Source: RYN-230 sp963720645
GTDB taxonomy: Bacteria; Actinomycetota; Actinomycetes; Streptosporangiales; Streptosporangiaceae
Assembly: GCA_963720645.1 (NCBI GenBank)
Contig: CAVRFX010000026.1
Span: 434,001 to 498,000 of the forward strand
DNA: 64,000 nucleotides
Direction of reading: 5' to 3'
Both the position numbers and the translations under genes were made by a program. Shown here in pieces: positions 1-8,234 of this stretch; the first letter of the stretch is position 1, and the number at the start of each line of letters is the position of its first letter. The notes below the pieces were generated by a model, which saw only the letters and a program-made list of their open reading frames with translations, did no database searches and was not told where the DNA came from.

Positions 1-898
1 CGCCGTTGAACGCTTGCAGGTCGTACAGGCTGCGGAAGGTGAACCGGTAGATGGTCTCGGCGGCGAGGTCCCGCTCTTGCTGGGACCACCGGGCCAGCTC
101 GGCGAAGCGCGCCCCGTCAGCGAGCTCGCTGGTCACCACGCGCCGGGTGGACAGCTCGTCGATGATCTTCGGGACCGAGATCGTCGGATGGCCGTCGTAG
201 TACGCCGCCACCAGCCGCTGATTCTCCGCTTCCCGCCGGTAGTCCAGCTCTTCCAGGACCCGGTCACGCAGTTCCTCGATGAGCCCGTCCACATCCTGGG
301 CCGGCGCGGTGATCCGCAGCATCCGGCGCAGCAGCGCCACGTTGCCCAGGTCGGCTGCGATCGTCTCGGCGATGCCCGGGTACTGCACCTTGACCGCGAC
401 CGCCCGGCCGTCGTGGGTGATGGCCCGGTGCACCTGCCCGATAGACGCGGCCGCGATCGGCTCGGGATCCCACCGGGCGAACGCCGCCTCGGGCGGCAGG
501 CCCAGCTCCTCGCGGACGACCCCGGCGGCCAGCTCCGCGCTCATCGGCGGGACGCTGTCCTGCAGCCGGCTGAGCGTGCGGCGGACGGCGGGTGACAGGC
601 CGTCGTCCACGTAGCTGGCCAGCTGCCCGATCTTCATCAGGACGCCCTTCATCGCGCCCAGGGTGGTGGCCACGTCCTCGGCGGTCTGCAGGGCCAGGTC
701 GTTGCGGAGCTGCTGCCGGTGCTCACCGGCCGCGGCGAACAGGCGCGGCGCACTGCCCGCATAGCGCAGGCCGCCGCGGATGACCAGCTGCACCGCGGCC
801 CGGCCGCGGGCCAGCCGCAGCCGTCCAACCCGGCGGCCCAGCACGGCCAGCCCGGCGAGACCCGCGAGTACCGAGATCGCGGCGAGCAGCTTCTTCAC
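1..898 (-). CDS. ABC1/UbiB (AarF) family protein kinase-like, C-terminus outside window
   Basis: The 299 residues seen match the ABC1/AarF/UbiB atypical kinase family. After an N-terminal hydrophobic stretch (about residues 4-20) come the KxGQ motif (K89-Q92, KIGQLAS), the alanine-rich loop AAASIGQVHRA (about 149-159) that replaces the normal kinase P-loop, and the lysine strand VAVKVQYPGI (about 167-176). The catalytic and metal-binding part lies beyond the left edge. The GTG start at 898 overlaps the TGA of the upstream MpaB-like gene (GTGA, 895-898), so the two are probably translated together. Family members act on lipid or quinone metabolism at membranes; the substrate here is unknown. 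The family assignment is secure, the role is not. Confidence 0.88.
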   Translation of the reverse strand, partial: MKKLLAAISVLAGLAGLAVLGRRVGRLRLARGRAAVQLVIRGGLRYAGSAPRLFAAAGEHRQQLRNDLALQTAEDVATTLGAMKGVLMKIGQLASYVDDGLSPAVRRTLSRLQDSVPPMSAELAAGVVREELGLPPEAAFARWDPEPIAAASIGQVHRAITHDGRAVAVKVQYPGIAETIAADLGNVALLRRMLRITAPAQDVDGLIEELRDRVLEELDYRREAENQRLVAAYYDGHPTISVPKIIDELSTRRVVTSELADGARFAELARWSQQERDLAAETIYRFTFRSLYDLQAFNG

Positions 899-1785
899 GC
901 GCGCCGCGCCGCCCGCGCCCGCAGCGCGATCCGCTGGCGGGCCTCGAGCACCCCCGGCTCGGCGAGGAACACCGTGTCGAGCACCCCGAGCGCCTGGTGG
1001 ATCTCGGCCCGGCGCGCGTCGGTCAGCGGCGGCGGGTCATAGCCGTACATCTCGCGCGCCCAGGCGGGCAGCGCGCCCACGGCGGCATCCCGCACGTCCC
1101 GCCAGATCTCCTCGACGTCCTCGTCCAGCCCAGGCGGATCGAGCAGGTAGTCCATGGACTCCCGGGCCGCGGGCGTGCAGCGCAGCTCGGGGCGGGCCGA
1201 CTCGATGTAGGCCTCGAGAGCGGCCAGGCTGGCCGGGACCAGGTCGCGGGGCACGCCCACCAGCTCAGCCTCGCTCACCATCTCGGCCACGAAGCGGTCG
1301 GCATCCGGCGCCGGGAGCGGCGTCCCGAACAGCCCGGCGGCCACGATCCCGGAGTGCACGAACGTGGCGTGCACCCACAGCAGCAGGGCCGGATCCCCGG
1401 CCGCGTAGGGCCGTCCGGTGACCGTGTCCACGCCGCGGACATGCTCGTGGATGCGCCGCACCCGGGCGGCGACCCGCTCCGCCGACACCCGGTCGCCGAA
1501 GGTCACGGTGGCCAGGTACGCGCCGGTGGCGGCCAGCCGGCCGACCGGGTCCTGGCGCCAGTCGCTGTGCTGGTCCACGCCGGCCATGGCCAGCGGGTGC
1601 AGCGCCTGCATGAGCAGGGCCCGCAGCCCCGCCACCGGGCTGGACAGGTCGGCACTCACCCGCCAGGCCACGCTGCCGGGCCCGAAGAAACCCTCGTCGG
1701 CCGGGTGCTCGGGGATGCTCGAGGCGTAGGCGGCCGCCGAGCGGGACACCAGGCCGGCCGCGCCCGCGAACGGGTCCGCCGTCAC
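895..1785 (-). CDS. Oxygenase MpaB family protein (DUF2236)
   Basis: A protein of about 296 aa of the MpaB/rubber-oxygenase (Lcp) superfamily, a family of haem-binding oxygenases. Visible signatures are ADPFAGAAGLVSR at the N-terminus, the ALHPLAMAGVDQHSDW block containing conserved histidines (about residues 60-75), a histidine in the segment IHEHVRGVD, and LLWVHATFVHS. No signal peptide is evident. The GTG at 1785 was chosen because homology begins at ITVTADPFAG; upstream in-frame codons look non-coding and there is no strong ribosome site. The stop overlaps the start of the ABC1 kinase-like gene. Family known; substrate unknown. Confidence 0.85.
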   Translation of the reverse strand: MTADPFAGAAGLVSRSAAAYASSIPEHPADEGFFGPGSVAWRVSADLSSPVAGLRALLMQALHPLAMAGVDQHSDWRQDPVGRLAATGAYLATVTFGDRVSAERVAARVRRIHEHVRGVDTVTGRPYAAGDPALLLWVHATFVHSGIVAAGLFGTPLPAPDADRFVAEMVSEAELVGVPRDLVPASLAALEAYIESARPELRCTPAARESMDYLLDPPGLDEDVEEIWRDVRDAAVGALPAWAREMYGYDPPPLTDARRAEIHQALGVLDTVFLAEPGVLEARQRIALRARAARRA

Positions 1786-2157
1786 CGTGATACCCGGGCC
1801 TGGCCACCCGCGGCGGCTGGATCGCTCAGCCGGGCGGCCCTGTTCTGCAACGTCGTCATGCCACTCAAAGTACCCACCGCGCAGCCTGTTCCGGTCGGGC
1901 AGGGCAGCCGGAGCAGGGCCTCCCGCACGCCGCCGGAGGCCGGGCGGCGACGGCACATCCGCCCCACTGGTATGCCGGCCTCACCCGCCGCCCAGGACGG
2001 GCACACGCCGCGCACTCACCCCACGAGGACAAGAACCGCAGGCTCAGGGGCGGGTCTGGCTCAAAGTGAGAACCACTCGCGTACCGCCCGGAGGTACGCA
2101 TGGGGCAATGGCCGCCCAAATTTGCCGCCTCGTGCGTTTCCTGCGAAGGAGCAGCCG
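1786..2157. promoter_or_regulatory. Divergent intergenic region with inverted repeat GCGTACC-N7-GGTACGC
   Basis: This 372-bp gap separates the MpaB-like gene (minus) from the YaaH-like transporter (plus). A perfect 7+7 bp inverted repeat, GCGTACC/GGTACGC with a 7-bp spacer, lies at 2079-2099, about 60 bp before the transporter start, where an operator would be expected. No convincing gene is seen in the gap. Confidence 0.5.
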
Positions 2158-2823
2158 ATGACCGATCTCGATGCGTCCGCCAGTAACTCTGGAACCGCCC
2201 CTGCCACAGAAACAGAAATCGCGGGAGACCCGGTCCCGGTGCTGGCCCCGCTGGCCGGCGACCCGTCCATGCTGGGCCTGCCGGTATTCATCGTAGGGTC
2301 GGTCGCCTTGGGCCTGGTCCTGGTGGGCGTGGTGCCGGCGACTGCCGTGGGCGCCTCCCTGCCTATCATCCTGGCGGCCACCTCAATCGGATTGTTCATC
2401 GCCACGATCTGGAGCGCGGCCATCGGCCAGAGCGCTGTGGCCAGCATCTTCGGCATCTTTGCCGGGTTCTGGCTGAGCTACGCGGTGCTCGTGCTCGGGC
2501 TGATCCGCGGCTGGTTCGGCATCACCGTCCTGGCCGCTGCCTCCACCCAGGAGCTGTTCCTGATCTCCTGGCTGGTCATCATCGTGGTCCTCACCCTGGT
2601 CACGCTGCGACTTCCGCTCGCCTTCACGCTGATCCTCGCGCTGGTGGACGTGGCTCTGCTGCTGGTGCTGCTCGGCACCGAAGAGGCATCGACCGGCCTG
2701 CTGAAGACGGGCGGCTACGTCGTGCTGGCCTTCGCCGCGGTCGGGGTGTACGTGTTCTACGGCGCGGCCTCCCTGGCCACCGGCGGCAAGGGTGCCCCGC
2801 TGGGCAAGCCGATCCAGAGCTGA
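2158..2823 (+). CDS. GPR1/FUN34/YaaH-family acetate uptake transporter
   Basis: A 221-aa integral membrane protein with a polar N-terminus of about 35 residues followed by six hydrophobic helices. The segment DPSMLGLPVFIVGS at the first helix corresponds to the NPAPLGL signature of the YaaH (SatP) family, which moves acetate and other short-chain acids across the cytoplasmic membrane. ATG 2158 has GAAGGA 7 bases upstream. The substitution of the Asn-Pro-Ala-Pro signature by Asp-Pro-Ser-Met is a little unusual, so substrate preference is open. An inverted repeat at 2079-2099 may be its operator. Confidence 0.82.
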   Translation: MTDLDASASNSGTAPATETEIAGDPVPVLAPLAGDPSMLGLPVFIVGSVALGLVLVGVVPATAVGASLPIILAATSIGLFIATIWSAAIGQSAVASIFGIFAGFWLSYAVLVLGLIRGWFGITVLAAASTQELFLISWLVIIVVLTLVTLRLPLAFTLILALVDVALLLVLLGTEEASTGLLKTGGYVVLAFAAVGVYVFYGAASLATGGKGAPLGKPIQS

Positions 2824-2833
2824 GGAGGTACTG

Positions 2834-3030
2834 GTCCGGGGGGGCGCCCCCCCGGACCCCGCCCTATCTGTCCGGGGGGCGACCCCCCTGGGCCCCCGCT
2901 CGCCGCTACGCGCCGAATGCCGGGCTCGGCGAGCACCCGCCTTCGGCGGGCCCCGCCTCCCCGGCGCATCAGCGGTGGTTGCGGGAGGTGATGCGGGGTC
3001 CGGGGGTCGCCCCCCAGACAGATGTCCCCC
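2834..3030. repeat. Palindrome and long imperfect inverted repeat
   Basis: Just after the transporter is a perfect 24-bp palindrome (2834-2857, arms GTCCGGGGGGGC and its complement), likely a terminator hairpin. It is followed by an imperfect inverted pair: ATCTGTCCGGGGGGCGAC (from about 2865) matches the complement of the sequence ending GTCGCCCCCCAGACAGAT (about 3007-3024). The arms enclose about 110 bp without a gene. The structure resembles a small palindromic intergenic element of GC-rich actinobacteria. Confidence 0.55.
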
Positions 3031-3056
3031 CGGGACAAATGAGGCAGCATAGAGAC

Positions 3057-3941
3057 GTGAGACAAACCGCCCCTGACGCCCCGGGATCATCCTGCGCGGT
3101 GCCGTGGCTGGCGGAAGGGCCAGCCGACTCCGTTAGGGAAATTGCGGGCCTGATCGCGGCGGGCGGGGTCGTCGTGCTGAGCGGGGCTGGCCTGTCCACC
3201 GAATCCGGCATCCCGGACTACCGGGGGCCGACCGGCCTGGCCCGGCGGGCCGAGCCGATGACGTACCAGGCGTTCACCGGCGCGGCCGCGGCCCGGCAGC
3301 GGTACTGGGCACGCAGTCACCTGGGCTGGCGGCATATCGCCCGGGCCGTGCCGAACCAGGGACATCACGCGGTCGCCGAACTGCAGCGGCGCGGGCTGCT
3401 CAGCGGGATCATCACGCAGAACGTGGACGGGCTGCACCAGCAAGCCGGCGCACGGGACGTGATCGAGCTGCACGGCAGCCTCAGCCGGGTCATCTGCCTG
3501 GGCTGCGGAGAGCGGACCGCGCGCGACGAGCTGGATCAGCGGCTCCGCGCGGCCAACCCCGGCTGGGACGCCCGGGCGCGGCAGGTCAACCCGGACGGTG
3601 ACGCGGTGCTGGACGACGGGGCCACCGATCAGTTCGAGGTGGTCGGCTGCCTGCGCTGCGCGGGCGCCCTGAAGCCCGACGTGATCTTCTTCGGCGAGAA
3701 CGTGCCGCCGGGCCGGGTCGCGGACTGCTACGCGCTGGTCAGCGCGGCCCGCGCGGTGCTGGTCCTGGGTTCCTCACTGACCGTGATGTCCGGGTACCGC
3801 TTCGTCCGGCATGCGGTCAGGGCCGGCCTTCCCGTGGCGATCATCAATCAGGGCGCGACCCGGGGGGACGCGCAGGCCACACTCACCCTCGACGCTCCCC
3901 TGGGGCCAACCCTGGCCGCCCTCATCACGCGGTACCTGTAG
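3057..3941 (+). CDS. NAD-dependent protein deacylase, sirtuin (Sir2) family
   Basis: A 294-aa sirtuin. All core motifs are present: GAGLSTESGIPDYRG (NAD-binding loop), TQNVDGLHQQAG with the N-D pair, the catalytic histidine in ELHGS, four zinc cysteines in two pairs (CLGC and CLRC), FFGENVP and LGSSLTVMSG. It removes acyl groups from protein lysines, consuming NAD and releasing nicotinamide. The GTG at 3057 (VRQTAPDAPG) is preferred over ATG 2979 because the upstream part falls inside the inverted-repeat region; GAGG lies 12 bases before it. The stop is only 13 bp from the convergent LON-domain gene. It is class SIR2-M/U-like rather than SIR2-L, but the exact acyl preference cannot be read. 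Confidence 0.92.
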   Translation: MRQTAPDAPGSSCAVPWLAEGPADSVREIAGLIAAGGVVVLSGAGLSTESGIPDYRGPTGLARRAEPMTYQAFTGAAAARQRYWARSHLGWRHIARAVPNQGHHAVAELQRRGLLSGIITQNVDGLHQQAGARDVIELHGSLSRVICLGCGERTARDELDQRLRAANPGWDARARQVNPDGDAVLDDGATDQFEVVGCLRCAGALKPDVIFFGENVPPGRVADCYALVSAARAVLVLGSSLTVMSGYRFVRHAVRAGLPVAIINQGATRGDAQATLTLDAPLGPTLAALITRYL

Positions 3942-3954
3942 CCCGGCGCCGGGC

Positions 3955-4623
3955 TCAGTTCGGGTTGTAGGGCGTGTTGCGCAGGTCAGGGGCGGGCGTG
4001 GCGGTCAGCGAGCGCAGCATCGTGGTCTCGCGGGCCAGCAGCGTACGCTCGGCACCGAGCCGGCGCTCCGCGTCCGGTTCGGCCAGCAACTGCTGGCGGA
4101 CCGGCAGGTCGAGGATCATCGAGGCGGCCACCAGGTACGACAGCAGCAACGGCTCCCCCGGCAGCTCAGGCATGCTGACCTCGACGTTTTTCCGGCTGGC
4201 CAGCGCCTCGACGTAGCCGCGGAAGCCGCGCTGCACCGCCTGCACGGCGAGCCCGGCAGCCGCCTCGTCGCCGACCTCCTCCTCGAGCAGTTCCACCTCG
4301 CCCTGCAGGTACGGCCGCGACTCGTCCAGCGACGCCAGCCGGAACCGCTGGGTGCCCACGGTCACCAGGTGGAACCCGCCGTCGTCCTGCTCAGCGACCT
4401 CGCGCAGCGTGGCGGTGCAGCCGATCTCGTGCAGCGCGGAGATCCCGTCCACGCCGGTCTCGCGGCCCTTGCGGATCGCGATGACGCCGAACCGCCGGGG
4501 TTCCGGGCCCTCCAGCAGGTCATGGACGAGCTGCCGGTACCGCTCCTCGAAGATGTTCAGCGGGAGCAGCAGCCCCGGGTAGAGGACGGTACCGAGCGGG
4601 AACAATGGCAGCGTCTCGCTCAT
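3955..4623 (-). CDS. LON peptidase substrate-binding (LonN) domain protein
   Basis: A 222-aa protein that is essentially one Lon N-terminal domain: LPLFPLGTVLYPG at the N-terminus, LNIFEERYRQL, FGVIAIRKGRE, and the GCTATLREV strand. It has no AAA ATPase or Ser-Lys protease part, so it is a stand-alone substrate-binding homologue, common in actinobacteria and of uncertain role (possibly an adaptor or cereblon-like fold). It is convergent with the sirtuin gene and divergent from the PPOX gene. Confidence 0.88.
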   Translation of the reverse strand: MSETLPLFPLGTVLYPGLLLPLNIFEERYRQLVHDLLEGPEPRRFGVIAIRKGRETGVDGISALHEIGCTATLREVAEQDDGGFHLVTVGTQRFRLASLDESRPYLQGEVELLEEEVGDEAAAGLAVQAVQRGFRGYVEALASRKNVEVSMPELPGEPLLLSYLVAASMILDLPVRQQLLAEPDAERRLGAERTLLARETTMLRSLTATPAPDLRNTPYNPN

Positions 4624-4764
4624 TACTGGAGCCTACGCGGCTCGCAGAGCCGAAAGCCCCGCCGGACGGGGACCTCGGTCCCGTGCCCCGGACCCGGCCA
4701 CGGGGAACGCTAGGCAGCACACGCAACACCAGAGGATCACGGCCCATCCGGATCGGAGGGTGAT

Positions 4765-5250
4765 GTGCCAGAGCAAGAGAGAGGTTCCGTGGGCCTGCCG
4801 GAGCAGGGCAGCCCCGGTGCACGCAGGAACCCTATGGATCATGCCGGGCTGGAGACGCTGACGTTCGATACCTGCCTGGAATTGCTCTCGTCGGTCCCGC
4901 TGGGCCGGATCGGCTTCTGCGCGGATGGCGAGGTGGTCATGCTGCCGGTGAACCACGCCGTCGATGGCCAGGATGTGGTCTTCCTGGCCGCCCCGGGATC
5001 GAAGCTGACCGCAGCCGAGCAGCAGGACCGGGTCTCGTTCGAGGCTGACGACTACGACGAGGGCACCCGGGCAGGCTGGAGCGTGCTGGTGACCGGCCGC
5101 GCCGGGCTGGTCTACGACGAGGCCGAGACCGAACGGCTCGGCCGCCTCGGCCTGCGGCCCTGGGCGACCGGCGTCGAGCATCCGTTCTGGATCCGGATCC
5201 GGCCCACGTCGGTGACTGGCCGGCGGATACCGGGCGGCAGCCCGGCGTAA
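4765..5250 (+). CDS. Pyridoxamine 5'-phosphate oxidase (PPOX) family flavin/F420-type protein
   Basis: A 161-aa split-barrel protein of the PPOX superfamily: LLSSVPLGRIGFCADGEVVMLPVN is the diagnostic first strand set, followed by VSFEADDYDEGTRAGWSVLVTG and the C-terminal FWIRIRPTSVTGRRI. Such short actinobacterial members bind FMN or F420 and are mostly uncharacterised. GTG 4765 has GGAGGG 4 bases upstream; an alternative ATG at 4834 has AGGAAC upstream and would remove a polar 23-residue leader. The family call is firm, the cofactor is inferred. Confidence 0.85.
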   Translation: MPEQERGSVGLPEQGSPGARRNPMDHAGLETLTFDTCLELLSSVPLGRIGFCADGEVVMLPVNHAVDGQDVVFLAAPGSKLTAAEQQDRVSFEADDYDEGTRAGWSVLVTGRAGLVYDEAETERLGRLGLRPWATGVEHPFWIRIRPTSVTGRRIPGGSPA

Positions 5251-5285
5251 CGGGCCGGGCCGCATCCGGCTGGTTCATGGCCTGC

Positions 5286-6104
5286 TTACCGGGCGCTCAC
5301 CACGGTAAGCAGGGCCAGCAGGATCGTCGCGCTGGCGGTCAGGCCGTGCACGATGGGGACGATGATGCGCAGGTCCGCGCGGCGCCCCCGCGGCGGGCCG
5401 GAGGCCGGGCCTGGCGGGCCGGAGCCGGGCCGGGACGCCCGGGACGACCACACGGTCAGCGTGGCCATGCCCAGCCCGGCCGCGGCCAGCAGCATGCCCA
5501 CGGCCAGCCAGCCCAGGCCGGTCAATCCGGTCACCAGGTAGGCGATCCACACGAGCAGCCCGGCGCTGGCCACGCCGGAATGCCCGAGGGTGACCGCCGG
5601 AACGAGCCGGCTCCGCCCGCCGCGCGGCCGCAGACCGCCGCGCCTGATCCAGCCGGCCAGCATGAAGGCCCCGGCGCCGATGGTCAGCAGCCACGCGGCG
5701 AGCGTGGCCAGGCCCTCCCCCCAGCGGCCTGCCAGGGCACCAGGAGGCGATGGCGGGCGCCCGGCCGCAGGAGGCGGGGAGCCCGGCGGGCCTGCGTGCC
5801 GCTGCTGGCTCTCGATCAGCCGGGCCAGGCGGCCTCCGGCTGCCACCGCGCGCCGCCGCCAGGCCGTCTTGTGATGACCGGCGCCCGCCACCTCGAAGAT
5901 GGCCCGGCCCAGGGCGAAGTTGAGCTCATCCCGGCTCAGGCCCCGGCACGCCGCGGTGACGGTGGCCAGCGGCACGGGATGCTCGATGGCCTGCACGGCT
6001 GCGGCGGCACACACCTGGACCGACCCGCGCGGAGGCGGGGTACCGCCGGCTCCTAGGACGGTGGCCAGCACGCCGGTGGCCATCGCCACGGCGACCCGCC
6101 TCAC
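5286..6104 (-). CDS. Multi-pass membrane protein with paired TM histidines
   Basis: I do not recognise the family with certainty. The 272-aa product starts with a hydrophobic signal-like segment (about residues 4-20), has a soluble Pro-rich region (about 40-125), then four hydrophobic helices. Two helices begin with a similar pattern, TLGHSGVASAGLLVW and PIVHGLTASATILLAL, each with a histidine near the membrane face, as in small b-type haem or quinone-binding four-helix proteins. GTG 6104 abuts the earliest possible start of the divergent P450 gene. A membrane role is certain; haem binding is only a suggestion. Confidence 0.6.
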   Translation of the reverse strand: MRRVAVAMATGVLATVLGAGGTPPPRGSVQVCAAAAVQAIEHPVPLATVTAACRGLSRDELNFALGRAIFEVAGAGHHKTAWRRRAVAAGGRLARLIESQQRHAGPPGSPPPAAGRPPSPPGALAGRWGEGLATLAAWLLTIGAGAFMLAGWIRRGGLRPRGGRSRLVPAVTLGHSGVASAGLLVWIAYLVTGLTGLGWLAVGMLLAAAGLGMATLTVWSSRASRPGSGPPGPASGPPRGRRADLRIIVPIVHGLTASATILLALLTVVSAR

Positions 6105-6221
6105 GTGGGTCAGCGTATCCGCCGCGCCCGGGAGGGGGACGGCAGATCCGGCTTGTGCGACGATAAACGGGGGGAGCTTCTCGCGCGGTTCCGAGGACAA
6201 GGCGGTCGCCCGTGCCCCCAG

Positions 6222-7496
6222 TTGACCGGTTCCCCAGCCGGCGTTTCTCCCGTTGACGGGCCTGCCGTTGATCTGTCCGCATCGGAGTTCTGGGCCCTGC
6301 CGCTCCCCCAGCGCCGTGACGCGTTCGCCCGGCTGCGCAGCCTGCCCCGGCCGCCGTTCTTCGCCGATCCGGAGGTTCCGTTCGTGACCTCGGCCGGCGG
6401 GTATTACGCGCTGGTCCGGCGCGCGGACGTGGTCGAAGCGAGCCGGAATCCCGACGTGTTCTGCTCCGGGAAAGGCGCGACGAGCCTGGTTGACCTGCCC
6501 GTCGAGTTCAACGAGTACTTCGGTTCCATGATCAACATGGATGATCCCCGGCACGCCCGGCTGCGCCGGATCGTGTCCCGGGCCTTCACACCCCGGATGA
6601 TCCGCAAATTCGAGGACGACGTGCAGCAGGTCGCCGCGCGGATCGTGGACGACCTGCTGGAGACGGGACCGTGCGACTTCGTCGAGCAGGTGGCCGCGCG
6701 CCTGCCGCTCAGCATCATCTGCCAGATGATGGGCATCCCGGACAGCAGCTACGCCACGGTGCTGCACGACACGAACGTGATCCTGTCCGGCAATGACCCT
6801 GACCTCGTCAGCGAGAACCCCGACGAGGCGGTGGGCCAGATCCTCACCGCAGGCGCGGAACTGGCGGCCCTGGTCACTGAGCTGTGCGCGGCACGGCTCC
6901 AGGAACCGAGGGACGACCTGATCACCGCGCTGGCCACCGCCAACATCGACGGCGAGCAGCTGAGCAGCGCCGAACTCGCCTCGTTCTTCATCCTGCTCGT
7001 GGTGGCCGGCAACGAGACCACCCGGAACGCCATCTCGCACGCGCTCATCCTGCTCACCGACCACCCAGATCAGCGCGCGCTGCTGATGGAAGACCCCGCG
7101 GCCCGGCTGGGCGGCGCGGTGGAAGAGATCGTCCGGCACGCGTCGCCGGTAATGTTCATGCGGCGGACCCTCACCCGCGACTACGCGATGAACGGCCATG
7201 ACTACCGCGAGGGCGACAAGGTGGCCCTGTTCTACTGGTCGGCCAACTACGACGAGACCGTGTTCGCCGACCCGGCCCGGTTCGACATCACCCGCTCCCC
7301 CAACCCGCACGTCGGGTTCGGGGCTGCCGGGCCGCATTTCTGCCTGGGCGCCCACCTGGCCCGGCGGGAGATCAGCGTCGCCCTGCGGGAGCTGCTGGGC
7401 CGGGTGCCCGACATTCACGCCGCCGCGCCGCCCGACCGGCTGCTCTCCAGCTTCATCAACGGCATCAAGCACCTGGACTGCGATTTCAGCCGCTGA
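6222..7496 (+). CDS. Cytochrome P450 (CYP124/125/142-like)
   Basis: A P450 of about 424 aa. Helix I motif AGNETTR, the ExxR pair EEIVRHASPV, and the haem loop FGAAGPHFCLGAHLARREI are all intact. INMDDPRHARLRRIVSRAFT and the acyl-type N-terminal region GYYALVRRADVV resemble the actinobacterial CYP124/125/142 group that oxidises sterol or branched lipid chains. The start is uncertain: the frame is open from GTG 6105, TTG 6222 fits the usual length, and no good ribosome site precedes either. No ferredoxin or reductase gene is adjacent, so electron partners must lie elsewhere. Confidence 0.9.
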   Translation: MTGSPAGVSPVDGPAVDLSASEFWALPLPQRRDAFARLRSLPRPPFFADPEVPFVTSAGGYYALVRRADVVEASRNPDVFCSGKGATSLVDLPVEFNEYFGSMINMDDPRHARLRRIVSRAFTPRMIRKFEDDVQQVAARIVDDLLETGPCDFVEQVAARLPLSIICQMMGIPDSSYATVLHDTNVILSGNDPDLVSENPDEAVGQILTAGAELAALVTELCAARLQEPRDDLITALATANIDGEQLSSAELASFFILLVVAGNETTRNAISHALILLTDHPDQRALLMEDPAARLGGAVEEIVRHASPVMFMRRTLTRDYAMNGHDYREGDKVALFYWSANYDETVFADPARFDITRSPNPHVGFGAAGPHFCLGAHLARREISVALRELLGRVPDIHAAAPPDRLLSSFINGIKHLDCDFSR

Positions 7497-7740
7497 CGTA
7501 AACCGGGCAGACTCCCGCGCATCGAGGCACCGCGCATCTCACACCCGCGAGTCGGCCTCAATCTGGTAACGAACTGTGATTACAAGAACGCGGAGTGTAT
7601 AACTAGAACTCCCCTGGCTTACGGGGGGACCGCGCGTCAACGGTGGGGGGTCGCCTCCTCGCCGTGCCCGGCCAGCCGCACCGCCCGCGGGGCGGCGGCC
7701 GCCGGCACGGAAGGGGGCGGAGGGGCGCGAAAGCCGAGGG

Positions 7741-7801
7741 GGACCTTCGTCCTCTGGGCGGCGCTTCCCGGGGGCGTGGCGCCGCCCAGGACGAAGGTAC
7801 C
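7741..7801. terminator. Bidirectional terminator hairpin between convergent genes
   Basis: The arms GGACCTTCGTCCT-ct-GGGCGGCGC (7741-7764) and GCGCCGCCCAGGACGAAGGTAC (7779-7800) pair almost completely around a 14-nt loop. It sits between the converging P450 and pterin dehydratase genes. The rest of the 329-bp gap (7497-7825) holds no recognisable gene; 7550-7610 is noticeably AT-richer. Confidence 0.75.
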
Positions 7802-7825
7802 GGGCCCGGCGGTCAGCGCCCGCCG

Positions 7826-8104
7826 TCAGGGCAGGGCGCTGATCCGCCGGGCCAGGGCGAAGTCGGCCCCGGTCAGGCCGCCGGCCGAATGCGTGGACAA
7901 GGTGAGCGTCACCTTGTTCCACTGGATCAGCACATCGGGATGGTGGTTGGCCTGCTCGGCCAGGTAGGCCACCGCCCCGACGTAGAGCAGGGCGGCGCGG
8001 AAGTCAGCCAGGGTGGCCTCGCTGGTGATGCTGTCGCCCGCCCGGCTCCAGGCCGGCAGGCTGGCGAGTTCGGTGCCGATGTCGTCCTCAGAGAGCAGTC
8101 CCAT
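7826..8104 (-). CDS. 4a-hydroxytetrahydrobiopterin dehydratase (PCD/DCoH)
   Basis: A 92-aa pterin-4a-carbinolamine dehydratase. The family signature is complete: ANHHPDVLIQWNKVTLTLSTHSAGGLT carries the active-site His-His and the third His. It dehydrates 4a-hydroxytetrahydrobiopterin made by aromatic amino acid hydroxylases; in bacteria lacking those it may act in other pterin or molybdopterin chemistry. No hydroxylase gene is nearby. Length is normal for the family. A terminator hairpin follows it. Confidence 0.93.
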   Translation of the reverse strand: MGLLSEDDIGTELASLPAWSRAGDSITSEATLADFRAALLYVGAVAYLAEQANHHPDVLIQWNKVTLTLSTHSAGGLTGADFALARRISALP

Positions 8105-8234
8105 GTCCCGCGAGCCTAGCCGGGCCGGTGCACACCGGTGCGGCCGGACGCCCGGCCGGGCCGGTGCACGGGGTGCGGCCGGACGCCCAGCCGGGCTCCG
8201 GGCAGCAGTGCCGCCGCGGCGCCCGGGCGCGTGC

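Noticed and set aside
997..2157. Long plus-strand open frame leading into the transporter gene
   Set aside because: It is antisense to the MpaB gene, an artefact of high GC; the transporter has its own start and ribosome site at 2158.
6105..7472. Long minus-strand open frame opposite the P450 gene
   Set aside because: Only the part below 6104 looks like protein; the rest is antisense to the P450.
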